DNA from: Zeus faber
Taxonomy: Eukaryota > Chordata > Actinopteri > Zeiformes > Zeidae
Assembly: GCA_960531495.1 (NCBI GenBank)
Contig: OY482866.1
Coordinates: forward strand, 1,736,001-1,800,000
Length of the DNA: 64,000 bases
Direction: 5' to 3'
The notes under the pieces are model-generated. The model did no database searches. It saw nothing but the letters and a program-made list of their open reading frames with translations, and was not told the origin of the DNA. The translations under genes were made by a program, and so were the position numbers. Shown piece after piece: positions 25,401-37,823 of the stretch (positions are counted from its first letter, which is position 1; each line of letters opens with the position of its first letter).

Positions 25401-28400
25401 TGAAAGAAAGAATGAAAGAAAGATTGAAAGATTGAAAGAAAGAATGAAAGAAAGATTGAAAGATTGAAATATTGAAAGATAGAATGAGAGAAAGATTGAA
25501 AGATTGAAAGAAAGATTGAAAGAAAGATTGAAAGATTGCAAGAAAGAATGAAAGAAATATTGAAAGATTGAAATATTGAAAGAAAGAATGAAAGAAAGAT
25601 TGAAAGATTGAAAGAAAGATTGAAAGAAAGATTGAAAGATTGAAATAAAGTATAAAGTTTGAAAGAAAGATTGAAAGAAAGATTTAAAGAAAGAAAGAAA
25701 GAATGAAAGAAAGATTGAAAGAAAGAATGAAAGAAAGATTGAAAGTTTGAAAGAAAGATTGAAAGAAAGATTTAAAGAAAGATTGAAAGACTGAAAGAAA
25801 GAATGAAAGGCAGATTGAAAGAAAGATTGAAAGTAAGAAAGATTGAAAGAAAGAATGAAAGAAAGATTGAAAGATTGCAAGAAAGAATGAAAGAAATATT
25901 GAAAGATTGAAATATTGAAAGAAAGAATGAAAGAAAGATTGAAAGATTGAAAGAAAGATTGAAAGAAAGATTGAAAGAAAGATTGAAAGATTGAAATAAA
26001 GATTGAAAGTTTGAAAGAAATATTGAAAGAAAGATTTAAAGAAAAAGAAATATTGAAAGAAAGATTGATAGAAAGATTGAAAGAAAGAATGAAACAAAGA
26101 TTGAAATAAAGAATGAAAGAAAGATTGAAAGAAAGATTGAAAGAAAGAAAGATTGAAAGATTGAATGATTGAAAGAAAGACTGAAAGAAAGAATGACGGA
26201 CAGAAAGATTGAAAGAAAGAATGAAAGAAAGATTGAAAAAAAGATTGAAAGACTGAAAGAAAGAATGAAAGAATTATTGAAAGATTAAACAATTGAAAGA
26301 AAGATTGCAAGAAAGATGGAAAGTAAGATTGAAAGAAATAAAGATTGAAAGAAATAACAAAAGAAAGATTGAAAGAAAAAATGAAAGATAGAAAAATTGA
26401 AAGTAAGAAAGATTGAAATAATGAAAGAAAGATTGATAGAAAGATTGAAAGATTGAAATAAAGATTGAAAGTTTGAAAGAAAGATTGAAAGAAAGATTTA
26501 AAGAAAGAAAGAAAGATTGAAAGAAAGATTGAAAGAAAGAATGAAACAAAGATTGAAAGAAAGAATGAAAGAAAGATTGAAAGAAAGATTGAAAGAAAGA
26601 ATGACGGACAGAAAGATTGAAAGAAAGAATGAAAGAATGATTGAAAAAAAGATTGAAAGACTGAAAGAAAGAATGAAAGAAACATTGAAAGATTAAACAA
26701 TTGAAAGAAAGATTGCAAGAAAGATGGAAAGCAAGATTGAAAGAAATAAAGATTGAAAGAAATAACAAAAGAAAGATTGAAAGAAATAATGAAAGATAGA
26801 AAAATTGAAAGTAAGAAAGATTGAAAGAATGAATGAAAGAAAGATTGAAAGATTGAAAGATTGAAATATTGAAAGAAAGATTGAATGTTTGAAAAAAGAT
26901 TGAAAGTATTAAATATCGAAATAAATATTTAAAGAAAGATTGAAAGATTGAAAGAAAGAATGAAAGAACGATTGAAAGAAAGAATGAATGAATGAAAGAA
27001 AGAATGAAAGATTAAACAATTGAAAGAAAGATTGCAAGAAAGATTGAAAAAAGAAATATTGAAAGAAAGAATGAAAGAAAGATTGAAAGAAAGTTGGAAA
27101 GAAAGATTGAAAGAAAGAAAGATTGAAAGAAATAATGAAAGAAAGATAGAACGATTGGAAGAAATATAGAAAGATAGAAAAATTGAAAGTAAGAAAGAAT
27201 GAAAGCAAGATTGAAAGATTGAAAGAAAGAATGAAAGAAAGATTGAAAGATTGAAATATTGAAAGAAAGAATGAAAGAAAAATTGAAAGATTTAAAGAAA
27301 GATTGAAAAAAGGATTGAAAGACTGAAAGAAAGAATGAAAGAAAGATTGATAGATTAAACAATTGAAAGAAAGATTGCAAGAAAGATTGAAAAAAGAAAG
27401 ATTGAAAGAAAGAATGAAAGAAAGATTGAAAGATAGATGAAAGAAAGATTGAAAGAAAAAAAGATTGAAAGAAATAACAAAAGAAAGATTGAAAGATTGG
27501 AAGAAATATTGAAAGATAGAAAAATTGAAAGTAAGAAAGATTGAAAGAAAGAATGATAAAAAGATTGAAAGATTGAAAGAAAGAATGAAAGAAAGATTGA
27601 AAGATTGAAATATTGAAAGATAGAATGAAAGAAAGATTGAAAGATTGAAAGAAAGATTGAAAGATTGAAAGAAAGATTGAATGTTTGAAAGAAAGATTGA
27701 AAGAAAGATTTAAAGAAAGAAAGATTGAAAGAAATATTGAAAGAAAGATTAAAAGATTGAAAGAAAGATTGAAAGATTAAAAGATTGAAATAATGATTGA
27801 AAGTTTGAAAGAAAGATTGAAAGAACGATTTAAAGAAAGAAAGATTGAAAGTAAGAAAGATTGAAAGAAATATTGAAAGAAAGATTGAAAGATTGAAAGA
27901 AAGATTGAAAGAAAGAATGAAAGACAGATTGAAAAAAAGAAAGATTGAAAGAAAGATTGAAAGATTGAAAGATTGAAAGAAAGAATGAAAAATTAAAAGA
28001 AAGAATGAAAGAACGATTGAAAGAAAGAATGAAAGAATGAAAGAATGAAAGAAAGATTGAAAGATTGAAAGAAATATTGAAAGAAAGAGAGAATGAAAGA
28101 TTGAAAGATTGAAAGAAAGATTGAAAGTAATAAAGATTGAAAGAAAGAATGAAAGAAAAATTGAAAGATTGAAAGATTGAAAGAAAGATTGAAAGAAAGA
28201 TTTAAAGAAAGATTGAAAGACTGAAAGAAAGAATGAATAAAAGAATTAAAGAAAGATTGAAAGATTTATAGATTGAAAGAAAGAATGAAAGAAAGATTGA
28301 AAGATCTAAAGAACGATTGAAAGAAAGATTGAAAGATTGAAAGATTGAAATAAAGATTGAAAGTTTGAAAGAAAGATTGAAAGAAAGATTGAAAGAAATA

Positions 28401-29990
28401 TTGAAAGAAAGATTGAAAGAAATAACAAAAGAAAGATTGAAAGAAATAATGAAAGAAAGATTGAACGATTGGAAGAAATATTGAAAGAAAGATAGATTGA
28501 AAGTAAGATAGATTGAAAGAAAGAATGAAAGAAAGAATGAAAGATTTAAAGAAAGAATGAAAGAAAGATTGAAAGATTGAAATATTGAAAGAAAGAATGA
28601 AAGAAAGATTGAGAAAAAGATTGAAAGACTGAAAGAATGAATGAAAGAAACATTGAAAGATTAAACAATTGAAAGAAAGATTGCAAGAAAAATGGAAAGA
28701 ATGAAAGATTGAAATAATGATTGAAAGTTTGAAAGAAAGATTGAAAGAAAGATTTAAGAAAGAAAGATTGAAAGAAATATTGAAAGAAAGATTGAAAGAA
28801 ATAACAAAAGAAAGATTGAAAGAAAGAATGAAAGAAAGATTGAACGATTGGAAGAAATATTGAAAGAAAGATGGATTGAAAGTAAGATAGATTGAAAGAA
28901 AGAATGAAAGAAAGATTGAAAGATTTAAAGAAAGAATGAAAGAAAGATTGAAAGATTGAAATATTGAAAGAAAGAATGAAAGAAAGATTGAAAGATTGAA
29001 AGAAAGATTGAAAGAAAGATTGAAAGAAAGATTTAAAGAAAGATTGAAAGATTGGAAGAAATATTGAAAGAAAGATGGATTGAAAGTAAGATAGATTGAA
29101 AGAAAGAATGAAAGAAAGATTGAAAGATTTAAAGAAAGAATGAAAGAAAGATTGAAAGATTGAAATATTGAAAGAAAGAATGAAAGAAAGATTGAAAGAT
29201 TGAAAGAAAGATTGAAAGAAAGATTTAAAGAAAGATTGAAAGATTGAAAGAAACAAAGATTGAATTAAAGAATGAAAGAAAGATTGAAAGAAAGATTGAA
29301 AGAAAGAAAGATTGAATGACTGAATGATTGAAAGAAAGACTGAAAGAAAGAATGACGGACAGAAAGATTGAAAGAAAGAATGAAAGAAAGATTGAAAGAC
29401 TGAAAGAAAGAATGAAAGAAACATTGAAAGATTAAACAATTGAAAGAAAGATTGCAAGAAAAATGGAAAGAATGAAAGATTGAAATAATGATTGAAAGTT
29501 TGAAAGAAAGTTTGAAAGAGAGATTTAAACAAAGAAAGATTGAAAGTAAGAAAGATAGAAAGAATGAATGAAAGAAATATTGAAAGATTGAAAGAAAGAA
29601 TGACAGAAAGATTGAAAGATTGAAATATTGAAAGAAAGATTGAATGTTTGAAAAAAGATTGAAAGTACTAAAGATCGAAAGAAATATTTAAAGAAAGATT
29701 GAAAGATTGAAAGAAAGAATGAAAGATTAAACAATTGAAAGAAAGATTGGAAGAAAGATTGAAAAAAGAAATATTGAAAGAAAGAATGAAAGAAAGATTG
29801 AAAGAAAGTTGGAAAGAAAGATTGAAAGAAAGAAAGATTGAAAGAAATAATGAAAGAAAGATTGAACGATTGGAAGAAATATTGAAAGATAGAAAAATTG
29901 AAAGTAAGAAAGATTGAAAGAAAGAATGAAAGAAAGATTGAAAGATTGACAGAAAGAATGAAAGAAAGATTGAAAGATTGAAATATTGAA
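21003..29990. repeat. Higher-order repeat, offset about 4,489 bp, two copies
   Basis: About 21.0-25.5 kb recurs at about 25.5-30.0 kb. Matching blocks include 21,785-22,336 with 26,274-26,768, 22,420-22,719 with 26,909-27,208 (offset 4,489) and 24,056-25,018 with 28,546-29,532 (offset 4,490). A one-base indel near 23,235/27,725 explains the shift. A roughly 39-bp deletion near 25,690 relative to the first copy is also seen. The copies differ slightly more than the 3,261-bp pair. Confidence 0.8.
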
Positions 29991-32199
29991 AGATAGAATG
30001 AGAGAAAGATTGAAAGATTGAAAGAAAGATTGAAAGAAAGATTGAAAGATTGAAAGATTGAAAGAAAGATTGAATGTTTGAAAGAAAGATTGAAAGAAAG
30101 ATTTAAAGAAAGAAAGATTGAAAGAAATATTGAAAGAAAGATTGAAAGATTGAAAGAAAGATTGAAAGATTGAAAGATTGAAATAATGATTGAAAGTTTG
30201 AAAGAAAGATTTAAAGAAAGAAAGATTGAAAGTAAGAAAGATTGAAAGAAATATTGAAAGAAAGATTGAAAGTTTGAAAGAAAGATTGAAAGAAAGAATG
30301 TAAGAAAGATTGAAAGAAAGATTGAAAAAAAGAAAGATTGAAAGAAAGATTGAAAGACTGAAGGAAAGAATGAAAGGAAGATTGAAAGAAAGATTGAAAG
30401 AAAGATTGAAAGAAAGAAAGATTGAAAGAAAGATTGAAAGATTGAAAGATTGAAAGAAAGAATGAAAAATTGAAAGAAAGAATGAAAGAACAATTGAAAG
30501 AAAGAATGAAAGAATGAAAGAAAGATTGAAAGATTGAAAGAAATATTGAAAGAAAGAGAGAATGAAAGTAAGAAAGATTGAAAGAAAGATTGAAAGTAAT
30601 AAAGATTGAAAGAAAGAATGAAAGAAAAATTGAAAGATTGATAGATTGAAAGAAAGATTGAAAGAAAGATATAAAGAAAGATTGAAAGACTGAAAGAAAG
30701 AATGAATAAAAGAATTAAAGAAAGATTGAAAGATTGAAAGATTGAAAGAAAGATTGAAAGAAAGAAAGATTTATAGAAAGAGTGAAAGAAAGATTGAAAA
30801 AAGAAAGAAAGATTGAAAGAAATATTGAAAGATTGAAAGAAAGAATGAAAGAAAGATTGAAAAAAGATTGAAAAAAAGAAAAATTGAAAGAAAGATTGAA
30901 AGAAATATTGAAAGTTCGAAGGAAAGAATGAAAGAAAGATGGAAAGAAAGATTGAATGAAAGAAAGATTGAAAGAAATATTGAAAGAAAGATTGAAAGAA
31001 ATATTGAAAGAAAGATTGAAAGATTGAAAGAAAGAATGAAAGAAAGATTGAAAGATTGAAAGATTGAAAGAAAGATTTAAAGTTTGAAAGAAATATTGAA
31101 AGACTGAAAGAAAGATTGCAAGAAAGATTGAAAAAAAAAAGAAAGATTGAAAGATTCAATGAAAGAAAGATTGAAAGATTAAAAGAAAGAATGAAAGAAA
31201 GATTGAAAAATTGAAAGATTGAAAGAAAGACTAAAAGAAAGAAAGAACGATTGAAAGAAAGATTGAAAGAAAGATTGAAAGAAAGAAAGATTGTAAGAAA
31301 GAATGAAACAAAGATTGAAATAAAGAAAGAAAGAATGAAAGAATTAAAGAAAGATTGAAAGAAATATTGAAAGAAAGAATGAAAGAAAGATTGAAAGATT
31401 AAACAATTGAAAGAAAGATTGAAAAAAGAAAGATTGAAAGAAATAATGAAAGAAAGATTGAACGATTGGAAGAAATATTGAAAGATAGAAAAATTGAAAG
31501 TAAGAAAGTTTGAAAGAAATGATGAAAGAAAGATGAAAGATTGAAAGAAAGAATGAAAGAAAGATTGAAAGATTGAAATATTGAAAGATAGAATGAAAGA
31601 AAGATTGAAAGATTGAAAGAAAGATTGAAAGAAAGATTGAAAGATTCAAAGATTGAAAGAAAGATTGAATGTTTGAAAGAAAGATTGAAAGAAAGATTGA
31701 AAGAAAGAAAGATTGAAAGAAAGAATGAAAGAAAGATTGAAAGATAGATGGAAAGAAAGATTGAAAGAAAGAAAGATTGAAAGAATAACAAAAGAAAGAT
31801 TGAAAGAAAGAATGAAAGAAAGATTGAAAGATAGATTGAAAGAAAGATTGAAAGAAAGAAAGATTGAAAGAATAACAAAAGAAAGATTGAAAGATTGAAA
31901 GAAAGAATGAAAGAAAGATTGAAAGATTGAAATATTGAAAGAAAGAATGAAAGAAAGATTGAAAGATTGAAAGATTGAAATAAAGATTGAAAGTTTGAAA
32001 GAAAGATTGAAAGAAAGATTTAAAGAAAGAAAGATTGAAAGAAAGATTGAAAGATTGAAATATTGAAATAAAGAATGAAAGTTTGAAAGAAAGATTGAAA
32101 GAAAGTTTTAAAGAAAGAAAGATTGAAAGTAAAAAAGATTGAAAGAAATATTGAAAGAAAGATTGAAAGATTGAAAAAAAGAATAAAAGAAAGATTGAA

Positions 32200-35100
32200 A
32201 GAATGAAAGAAAGATTGAAATAAATAATGAAAGAAAGATTGAAAGAAGGAATGAAAGAATGAAAGAAAGATTGAAAGATTGAAAGAAATATTGAAAGAAA
32301 GAACGATTGAAAGATTGAAAGAAAGAATGAAAGATTGAAAGAAAGATTGAAAGATTGAAAGAAAGATTGAAAAAATGAAAGATTGAAAGAAAGAATAAAA
32401 GAAAGATTGAAAGAACGATTGAAAGATTGAAAGAAAGAATGAAAGAAAGATTAAAGGAAGGAATGAAAGAATGAAAGAAGGATTGAAAGATTGAAAGAAA
32501 TATTGAAAGGAAGAAAGATTGAAAGTAAGAAAGATTGAAAGATTAAAAAAAAGAATAAAAGAAAGATTGAAAGATTGAAAAAAAGATTGAATGAAATAAT
32601 GAAAGAAAGATTGAAAGAAATAATGAAAGAAGGAATGAAAGAATGAAAGAAAGATTGAAAGAAATATTGAAAGTAAGAAAGATTGAAAAAAAGAATGAAT
32701 AAAAGATTGAAAGAAAGATTGAAAAAAAGAAAGATTTAAAGAAATATTGAAAGAAAAATTTTAACAAAGATTGAAAGACTGAAAGAAAGATTGAAAGAAA
32801 GAATGAAAGAATGAAAGAATTAAAGAATGAAAGAAAGATTGAAAGAAAGATTGAAAGAAAGAAAGATTGAAAGTCATATAAATTGAAAGAAAGAATGAAA
32901 GAAAGATTGAAAGATTAAATGATTGAAAGAAAGATTGAAAGAAATAATGAAAGAAAGATTGAAAGAAATAATGGAAGAAGGAATGAAAGAATGAAAGAAA
33001 GATTGAAAGAAATACTGAAAGTAAGAAAGATTGAAAAGAAGAATGAAAGAAAGATTGAAAGAAAGATGGAAAAAAAGAAAGATTGAAAGAAATATTGAAA
33101 GAAAAATTTAAAGAAAGATTGAAAGATTGAAAGAAAGATTGAAAGAAAGAAAGATTGAAAGTAAGAAAGATTGAAAGATTGAAAAAAAGATTGAAAAAAA
33201 GAATAAAAGAAAGATTGAAAGATTGAAAGAAAGATTGAAATAAATAATGAAAGAAAGATTAAAGGAAGGAATGAAAGAATGAAAGAAAGATTGAAAGATT
33301 GAAAGAAATATTGAAAGTAAGAAAGATTGAAAAAAAGAATGAAAGAAAGATTGAAAGAAAGATTGAAAAAAGAAAGATTTGAAGAAATATTGAAAGAAAA
33401 ATTTAAACAAAGATTGAAAGACTGAAAGAAAGATTGAAAGAAAGAATGAAAGAATGAAAGAATGAAAGAAAGATTGAAAGAAAGATTGAAAGAAAGAAAG
33501 ATTGAAAGTCATATAAATTGAAAGAAAGAATGAAAGAAAGATTGAAAGAAAGAATGAAAGAAAGATTGAAAGAAAGAATGAAAGAATGAAAAAAAGATTT
33601 AAAGAATGAAAGAAAGATTGAAAGAAAGATTGAAAGAAAGAAAGATTGAAAGTCATTTAAATAGAAAGAAAGAATGAAAGAAAGATTGAACGATTGAAAG
33701 AAAGATTGAAATAAAGAAAGATTGAAAGAAAGGATGAAAGACAGATTGAAAGAAAGAATGAAAGAAAGATTGAAAGAAAGAATGAAAGAATGAAAAAAAG
33801 ATTTAAAGATTGAAAGAAATATTGAAAGAAAGAAAGATTGAAAGTAATAAAAATTGAAAGAAAGACTGAAAGAAAGATTGAAAGTAAGAAAGATTGAAAG
33901 AAAGATTGAAAGAAAGATTGATAGAAAGATTGAAAGATTGAAAGATTGAAAGAAAGATTGAAAAAAAGAATAAAAGAAAGATTGAAAGATTGAAAGAAAG
34001 ATTGAAATAAATAATGAAAGAAAGATTAAAGGAAGGAATGAAAGAATGAAATAAAGATTGAAAGATTGAAAGAAATATTGAAAGAAAGAAAGATTGAAAG
34101 TAAGAAAGATTGAAAGATTAAAAAAAAGAATAAAAGAAAGATTGAAAGATTGAAAAAAAGATTGAACGAAATAATGAAAGAAAGATTGAAAGAAATAATG
34201 AAAGAAGGAATGAAAGAATGAAAGAAAGATTGAAAGAAATATTGAAAGTAAGAAAGATTGAAAAAAAGAATGAAAGAAAGATTGAAAGAAAGATTGAAAA
34301 AAAGAAAGATTTAAAGAAATATTGAAAGAAAAATTTAAACAAAGATTGAAAGACTGAAAGAAAGATTGAAAGAAAGAATGAAAGAATGAAAGAATGAAAG
34401 AAAGATTGAAAGAAAGAAAGATTGAAAGAAAGAATGAAAGACAGATTGAAAGAAAGAATGAAAGAAAGATTGAAAGAAAGCATGAAAGAATGAAAAAAAG
34501 ATTTAAAGATTGAAAGAAGTATTGAAAGAAAGAAAGATTGAAAGTAATACAAATTGAAAGAAAGACTGAAAGAAAGATTGAAAGTAAGAAAGATTGAAAG
34601 AAAGATTGAAAAGAAAGATTGATAGAAAGATTGAAAGATTGAAAGATTGAAAGAAAGATTGAAAAAAACAATAAAAGAAAGATTGAAAGATTGAAAGAAA
34701 GATTGAAATAAATAATGAAAGAAAGATTAAAGGAAGGAATGAAAGAATGAAAGAAAGATTGAAAGATTGAAAGAAATATTGAAAGAAAGAAAGATTGAAA
34801 GTAAGAAAGATTGAAAGATTGAAAAAAAGATTGAAAGAAATAATGAAAGAAAGATTGAAAGAAATAATGAAAGAAGGAATGAAAGAATGAAAGAAAGATT
34901 GAAAGAAATATTGAAAGTAAGAAAGATTGAAAAAAAGAATGAAAGAAAGATTGAAAGAAAGATTGAAAAAAAGAAAGATTTAAAGAAATATTGAAAGAAA
35001 AATTTAAACAAAGATTGAAAGACTGAAAGAAAGATTGAAAGAAAGAATGAAAGAATGATAGAAAGATTGAAAGAAAGATTGAAAGAAAGAAAGATTGAAA

Positions 35101-35973
35101 GTCATATAAATTGAAAGAAAGAATGAAAGAAAGATTGAACGATTGAAAGAAAGATTGAAAGAAAGAAAGATTGAAAGAAAGAATGAAAGACAGATTGAAA
35201 GAAAGAATGAAAGAAAGATTGAAAGAAAGAATGAAAGAATGAAAAAAATGATTTAAAGATTGAAAGAAATATTGAAAGAAAGAAAGATTGAAAGTAATAA
35301 AAATTTAAAGAAAGAATGAAAGAAAGATTGAAAGTAAGAAAGATTGAAAGAAAGATTGAAAGAAAGATTGATAGAAAGATTGAAATATTGAAAGATTGAA
35401 AGAAAGATTGAAAAAAAGAATAAAAGAAAGATTGAAAGAATGAAAGAAAGATTGAAATAAATAATGAAAGAAAGATTGAAAGAAGGAATGAAAGAATGAA
35501 AGAAAGATTGAAAGATTGAAAGAAATATTGAAAGAAAGAACGATTGAAAGATTGAAAGAAAGAATGAAAGATTGAAAGAAAGATTGAAAAAATGAAAGAT
35601 TGAAAGAAAGAATAAAAGAAAGATTGAAAGAACGATTGAAAGATTGAAAGAAAGAATGAAAGATTAAAGGAAGGAATGAAAGAATGAAAGAAAAATTGAA
35701 AGATTGAATGAAATATTGATAGGAAGAAAGATTGAAAGTAAGAAAGATTGAAAGATTGAAAAAAAGAATAAAAGAAAGATTGAAAGATTGAAAAAAAGAT
35801 TGAACGAAATAATGAAAGAAAGATTGAAAGAAATAATGAAAGAAGGAATGAAAGAATGAAAGAAAGATTGAAAGAAATATTGAAAGTAAGAAAGATTGAA
35901 AAAAAGAATGAATAAAAGATTGAAAGAAAGATTGAAAAAAAGAAAGATTTAAAGAAATATTGAAAGAAAAATT
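32200..35973. repeat. Distinct array sub-block with GAAGGAATGAAAGAATG phrases
   Basis: GAAGGAATGAAAGAATGAAAG-type phrases occur near 32,245, 32,457, 32,629, 32,987, 33,265, 34,030, 34,205, 34,730, 34,873, 35,484, 35,668 and 35,840. Several are spaced about 143-175 bp and about 670-750 bp apart. The section around 32,245-32,760 matches 35,484-35,973 (offset about 3.2 kb). These words are rare in the rest of the array. Confidence 0.65.
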
Positions 35974-37216
35974 TGGGCCACGCCCCAGTCTCCAGCGCCC
36001 GCTACTCTTGGGCGCCGCACAAGTCCCCCGACTCTCTCCGATGCCGAGCCAATGCAGCTTGGTCGCTCCCGGATCTACCCAGAGGAGCGAGCACGCCGCC
36101 TACAGACCGGTGCCTCTCTGTATTGCGGTCGGCTGGGACACCTCTGAGCCACCTGCCCGGTCCGGCCACGAGAGGGCGACTCCTCGGTAGGGCTACGCTC
36201 CGGCCGCTCCAGCACCGACCCTCTCTCCCGTCCGCTGCTCCCAGCTACCCTCTCTTGGGGAAATATAACACTCTCTTCCTCTGCTCTCATAGATTCCGGG
36301 GCAGATGCGAGTTTCCTCGACTAGGGACTAGCACGCCAGCTAGGGCTGACACCCGTTCCTCTCCCCGCACCGCTCGAGGTGAAGGAGCTGAATGGGTCGC
36401 ATCTGACCCGGATTACCCACCAGACAGCTCCCCTCAAGCTGCTACTCTCCGGCAACCACCATGAGTCTTTAAGGTTCTTCCTTATTGATTCCCCACTGAA
36501 TCCCGTGGTGCTGGGGTACCCCTGGCTCCAGACCGATAACCCTCAGATGGACTGGCGCTCGGGCAGCGTGAGCTCCTGGAGCACACACTGTCATGCCCAC
36601 TGCCTCGGCTCGGCCCCAACCCCGCTGCGGGGTGCGCCGCTGGGCGCGCCGCCGGGGGTCCCCAGGAGCCCTGACCTGCCCTCGGTCCCATCTCAATATC
36701 TGGACCTAGCCCCGGTCTTCAGCAAGCAGGAGGCGCTATCCTTACCACCTCATCGCCCCTATGACTGCGCAATCAACCTCCTGCCAGGCGCCCCCCTCCC
36801 CTGCAGTCGCCTGTATAACGTCTCCCGGCCTGAACAGGAGGCCATGGAGACTCACATCCGCGACTCTCTCGCTGCCAGGATTACTCGTCCCTCGTTTTCT
36901 CCGCTAGGCGCAGGGTTCTTCTTTGTTGCGGAGAAGGACAAGACCCTCCGTCCTTGCGTCGATTTCAGGGGACTGAACGATATCACGATCAAAGACAAGT
37001 ACCCCTTGCCCCTGATGGATTCAGTCTTCGTCCCCATCCAGGGGGCCACCCACTTTTCCAAGCTGGACCTCCGCAACGCTTACCACCTGGTCCGCATCCG
37101 CAAAGGGGACGAGTGGAAGACTGCCTTTAACACCCCGCTCGGACACTTTGAGTACCTTGTTATGCCCTTTGGGCTGTCAAATGCCCCAGCGGTCTTCCAG
37201 GCCCTAATTAACGGGA
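35974..37216 (+). pseudogene. Gypsy gag-pro-RT remnant
   Basis: The frame is continuous from 35,974. A CX2CX4HX4C knuckle (CLYCGRLGHLRATC) starts near 36,112. The protease signature IDSGADASFLD lies near 36,289-36,321 and is followed immediately by an in-frame TAG at 36,322-36,324. Reading continues through the protease to RT motifs [23 protein letters not shown] (first catalytic Asp) and [15 protein letters not shown], then breaks after ALIN at about 37,216. In an intact element this would be followed by the YxDD loop. The stop codon and the missing palm make it non-functional. Confidence 0.85.
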
Positions 37217-37250
37217 GGTTAGCAACTAGCTTTCCCCGAGTTGCATCGCC

Positions 37251-37321
37251 GCGTCAGCCGCGTCAGCCGCGTCAGCCGCGTCAGCCGCGTCAGCCGCGTC
37301 AGCCGCGTCAGCCGCGTCAGC
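37251..37321. repeat. 9-bp minisatellite (GCGTCAGCC)n
   Basis: About eight perfect head-to-tail copies of GCGTCAGCC sit between the broken RT and the LTR-like sequence. It happens to read RQP repeats in the upstream frame, which I do not regard as coding. Confidence 0.9.
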
Positions 37322-37645
37322 GATTGGCTCCCTTCCTAGTTCCTATTTCCCAGTTCCAAGTTCCAAGTTCCTAGTTTATGTCTTGTTGTCTCGCCTTCCC
37401 TTCACCTGTCTGTCTCCGCTGGTCGACCAGGACTCTCCACCCAGCCTGGTTCCCCGTCTCTCCACCCGGATCCTGGACCCCATCTCCTGGTCATCATCGT
37501 CCCTGTCCTGCCCTGCTCCATCCCCCCCGACCAGGTCCCCCCGGCCAGCTCCACCGTCCCGGTTAATAAACATCACTTTATTATTTGCCTGCCTCCCGTG
37601 TCCCTGTGTCGTGCGTTTGGGTTCCTCCCTGTTCTGGTCGTGACA
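37322..37645 (+). mobile_element. Partial Gypsy LTR (R/U5 side)
   Basis: Pyrimidine-rich, CCCTG-rich sequence with AATAAA at about 37,565, then a roughly 80-base stretch ending GGTCGTGACA at 37,645. Fish Gypsy LTRs commonly end this way. The 5' boundary of the LTR is not identifiable because no partner LTR is present. Confidence 0.55.
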
Positions 37646-37784
37646 GTACATCCAGTATGTATACACACACAGTCATGTTAACCTATACACTGTGGTTTAA
37701 ACAGGACTACGTACTACCCATATGCACTCACAGCACTGTGTATATCCTCTCCCACCACACACATTCACATAACAAACCGTCCCG

Positions 37785-37823
<39 letters not shown>

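Larger units (their letters stand above)
13355..35973. repeat. GAAA/GATT tetranucleotide-register array, block 3
   Basis: The same array continues for 22.6 kb. It contains the clearest higher-order structure, listed separately. From about 32,000 rightwards the vocabulary changes: GAAGGAATGAAAGAATGAAAG phrases become frequent and GTCATATAAATT or GTAATAAAAATT variants appear. The array ends in mid-unit at about 35,973: the last 90 or so bases match 32,670-32,760, where the unit continues instead of stopping. No gene is called; all long open frames are a by-product of the composition. Confidence 0.95.
35974..37645 (+). mobile_element. Ty3/Gypsy LTR retrotransposon, truncated and internally deleted
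   Basis: GC-rich sequence begins abruptly at the array edge already in the gag frame. In order it contains a gag zinc knuckle, an aspartic protease, the start of reverse transcriptase, a sudden break at about 37,216, a 9-bp minisatellite, and a partial LTR ending in TGACA at 37,645. The 5' LTR, most of gag, the RT catalytic YxDD block, RNase H and integrase are absent. The domain order and RT motifs are those of vertebrate Gypsy elements. Confidence 0.85.

Noticed and set aside
37247..37374. RQP-repeat protein extension of the Gypsy frame
   Set aside because: Produced by the GCGTCAGCC minisatellite after the RT break; not an element domain.
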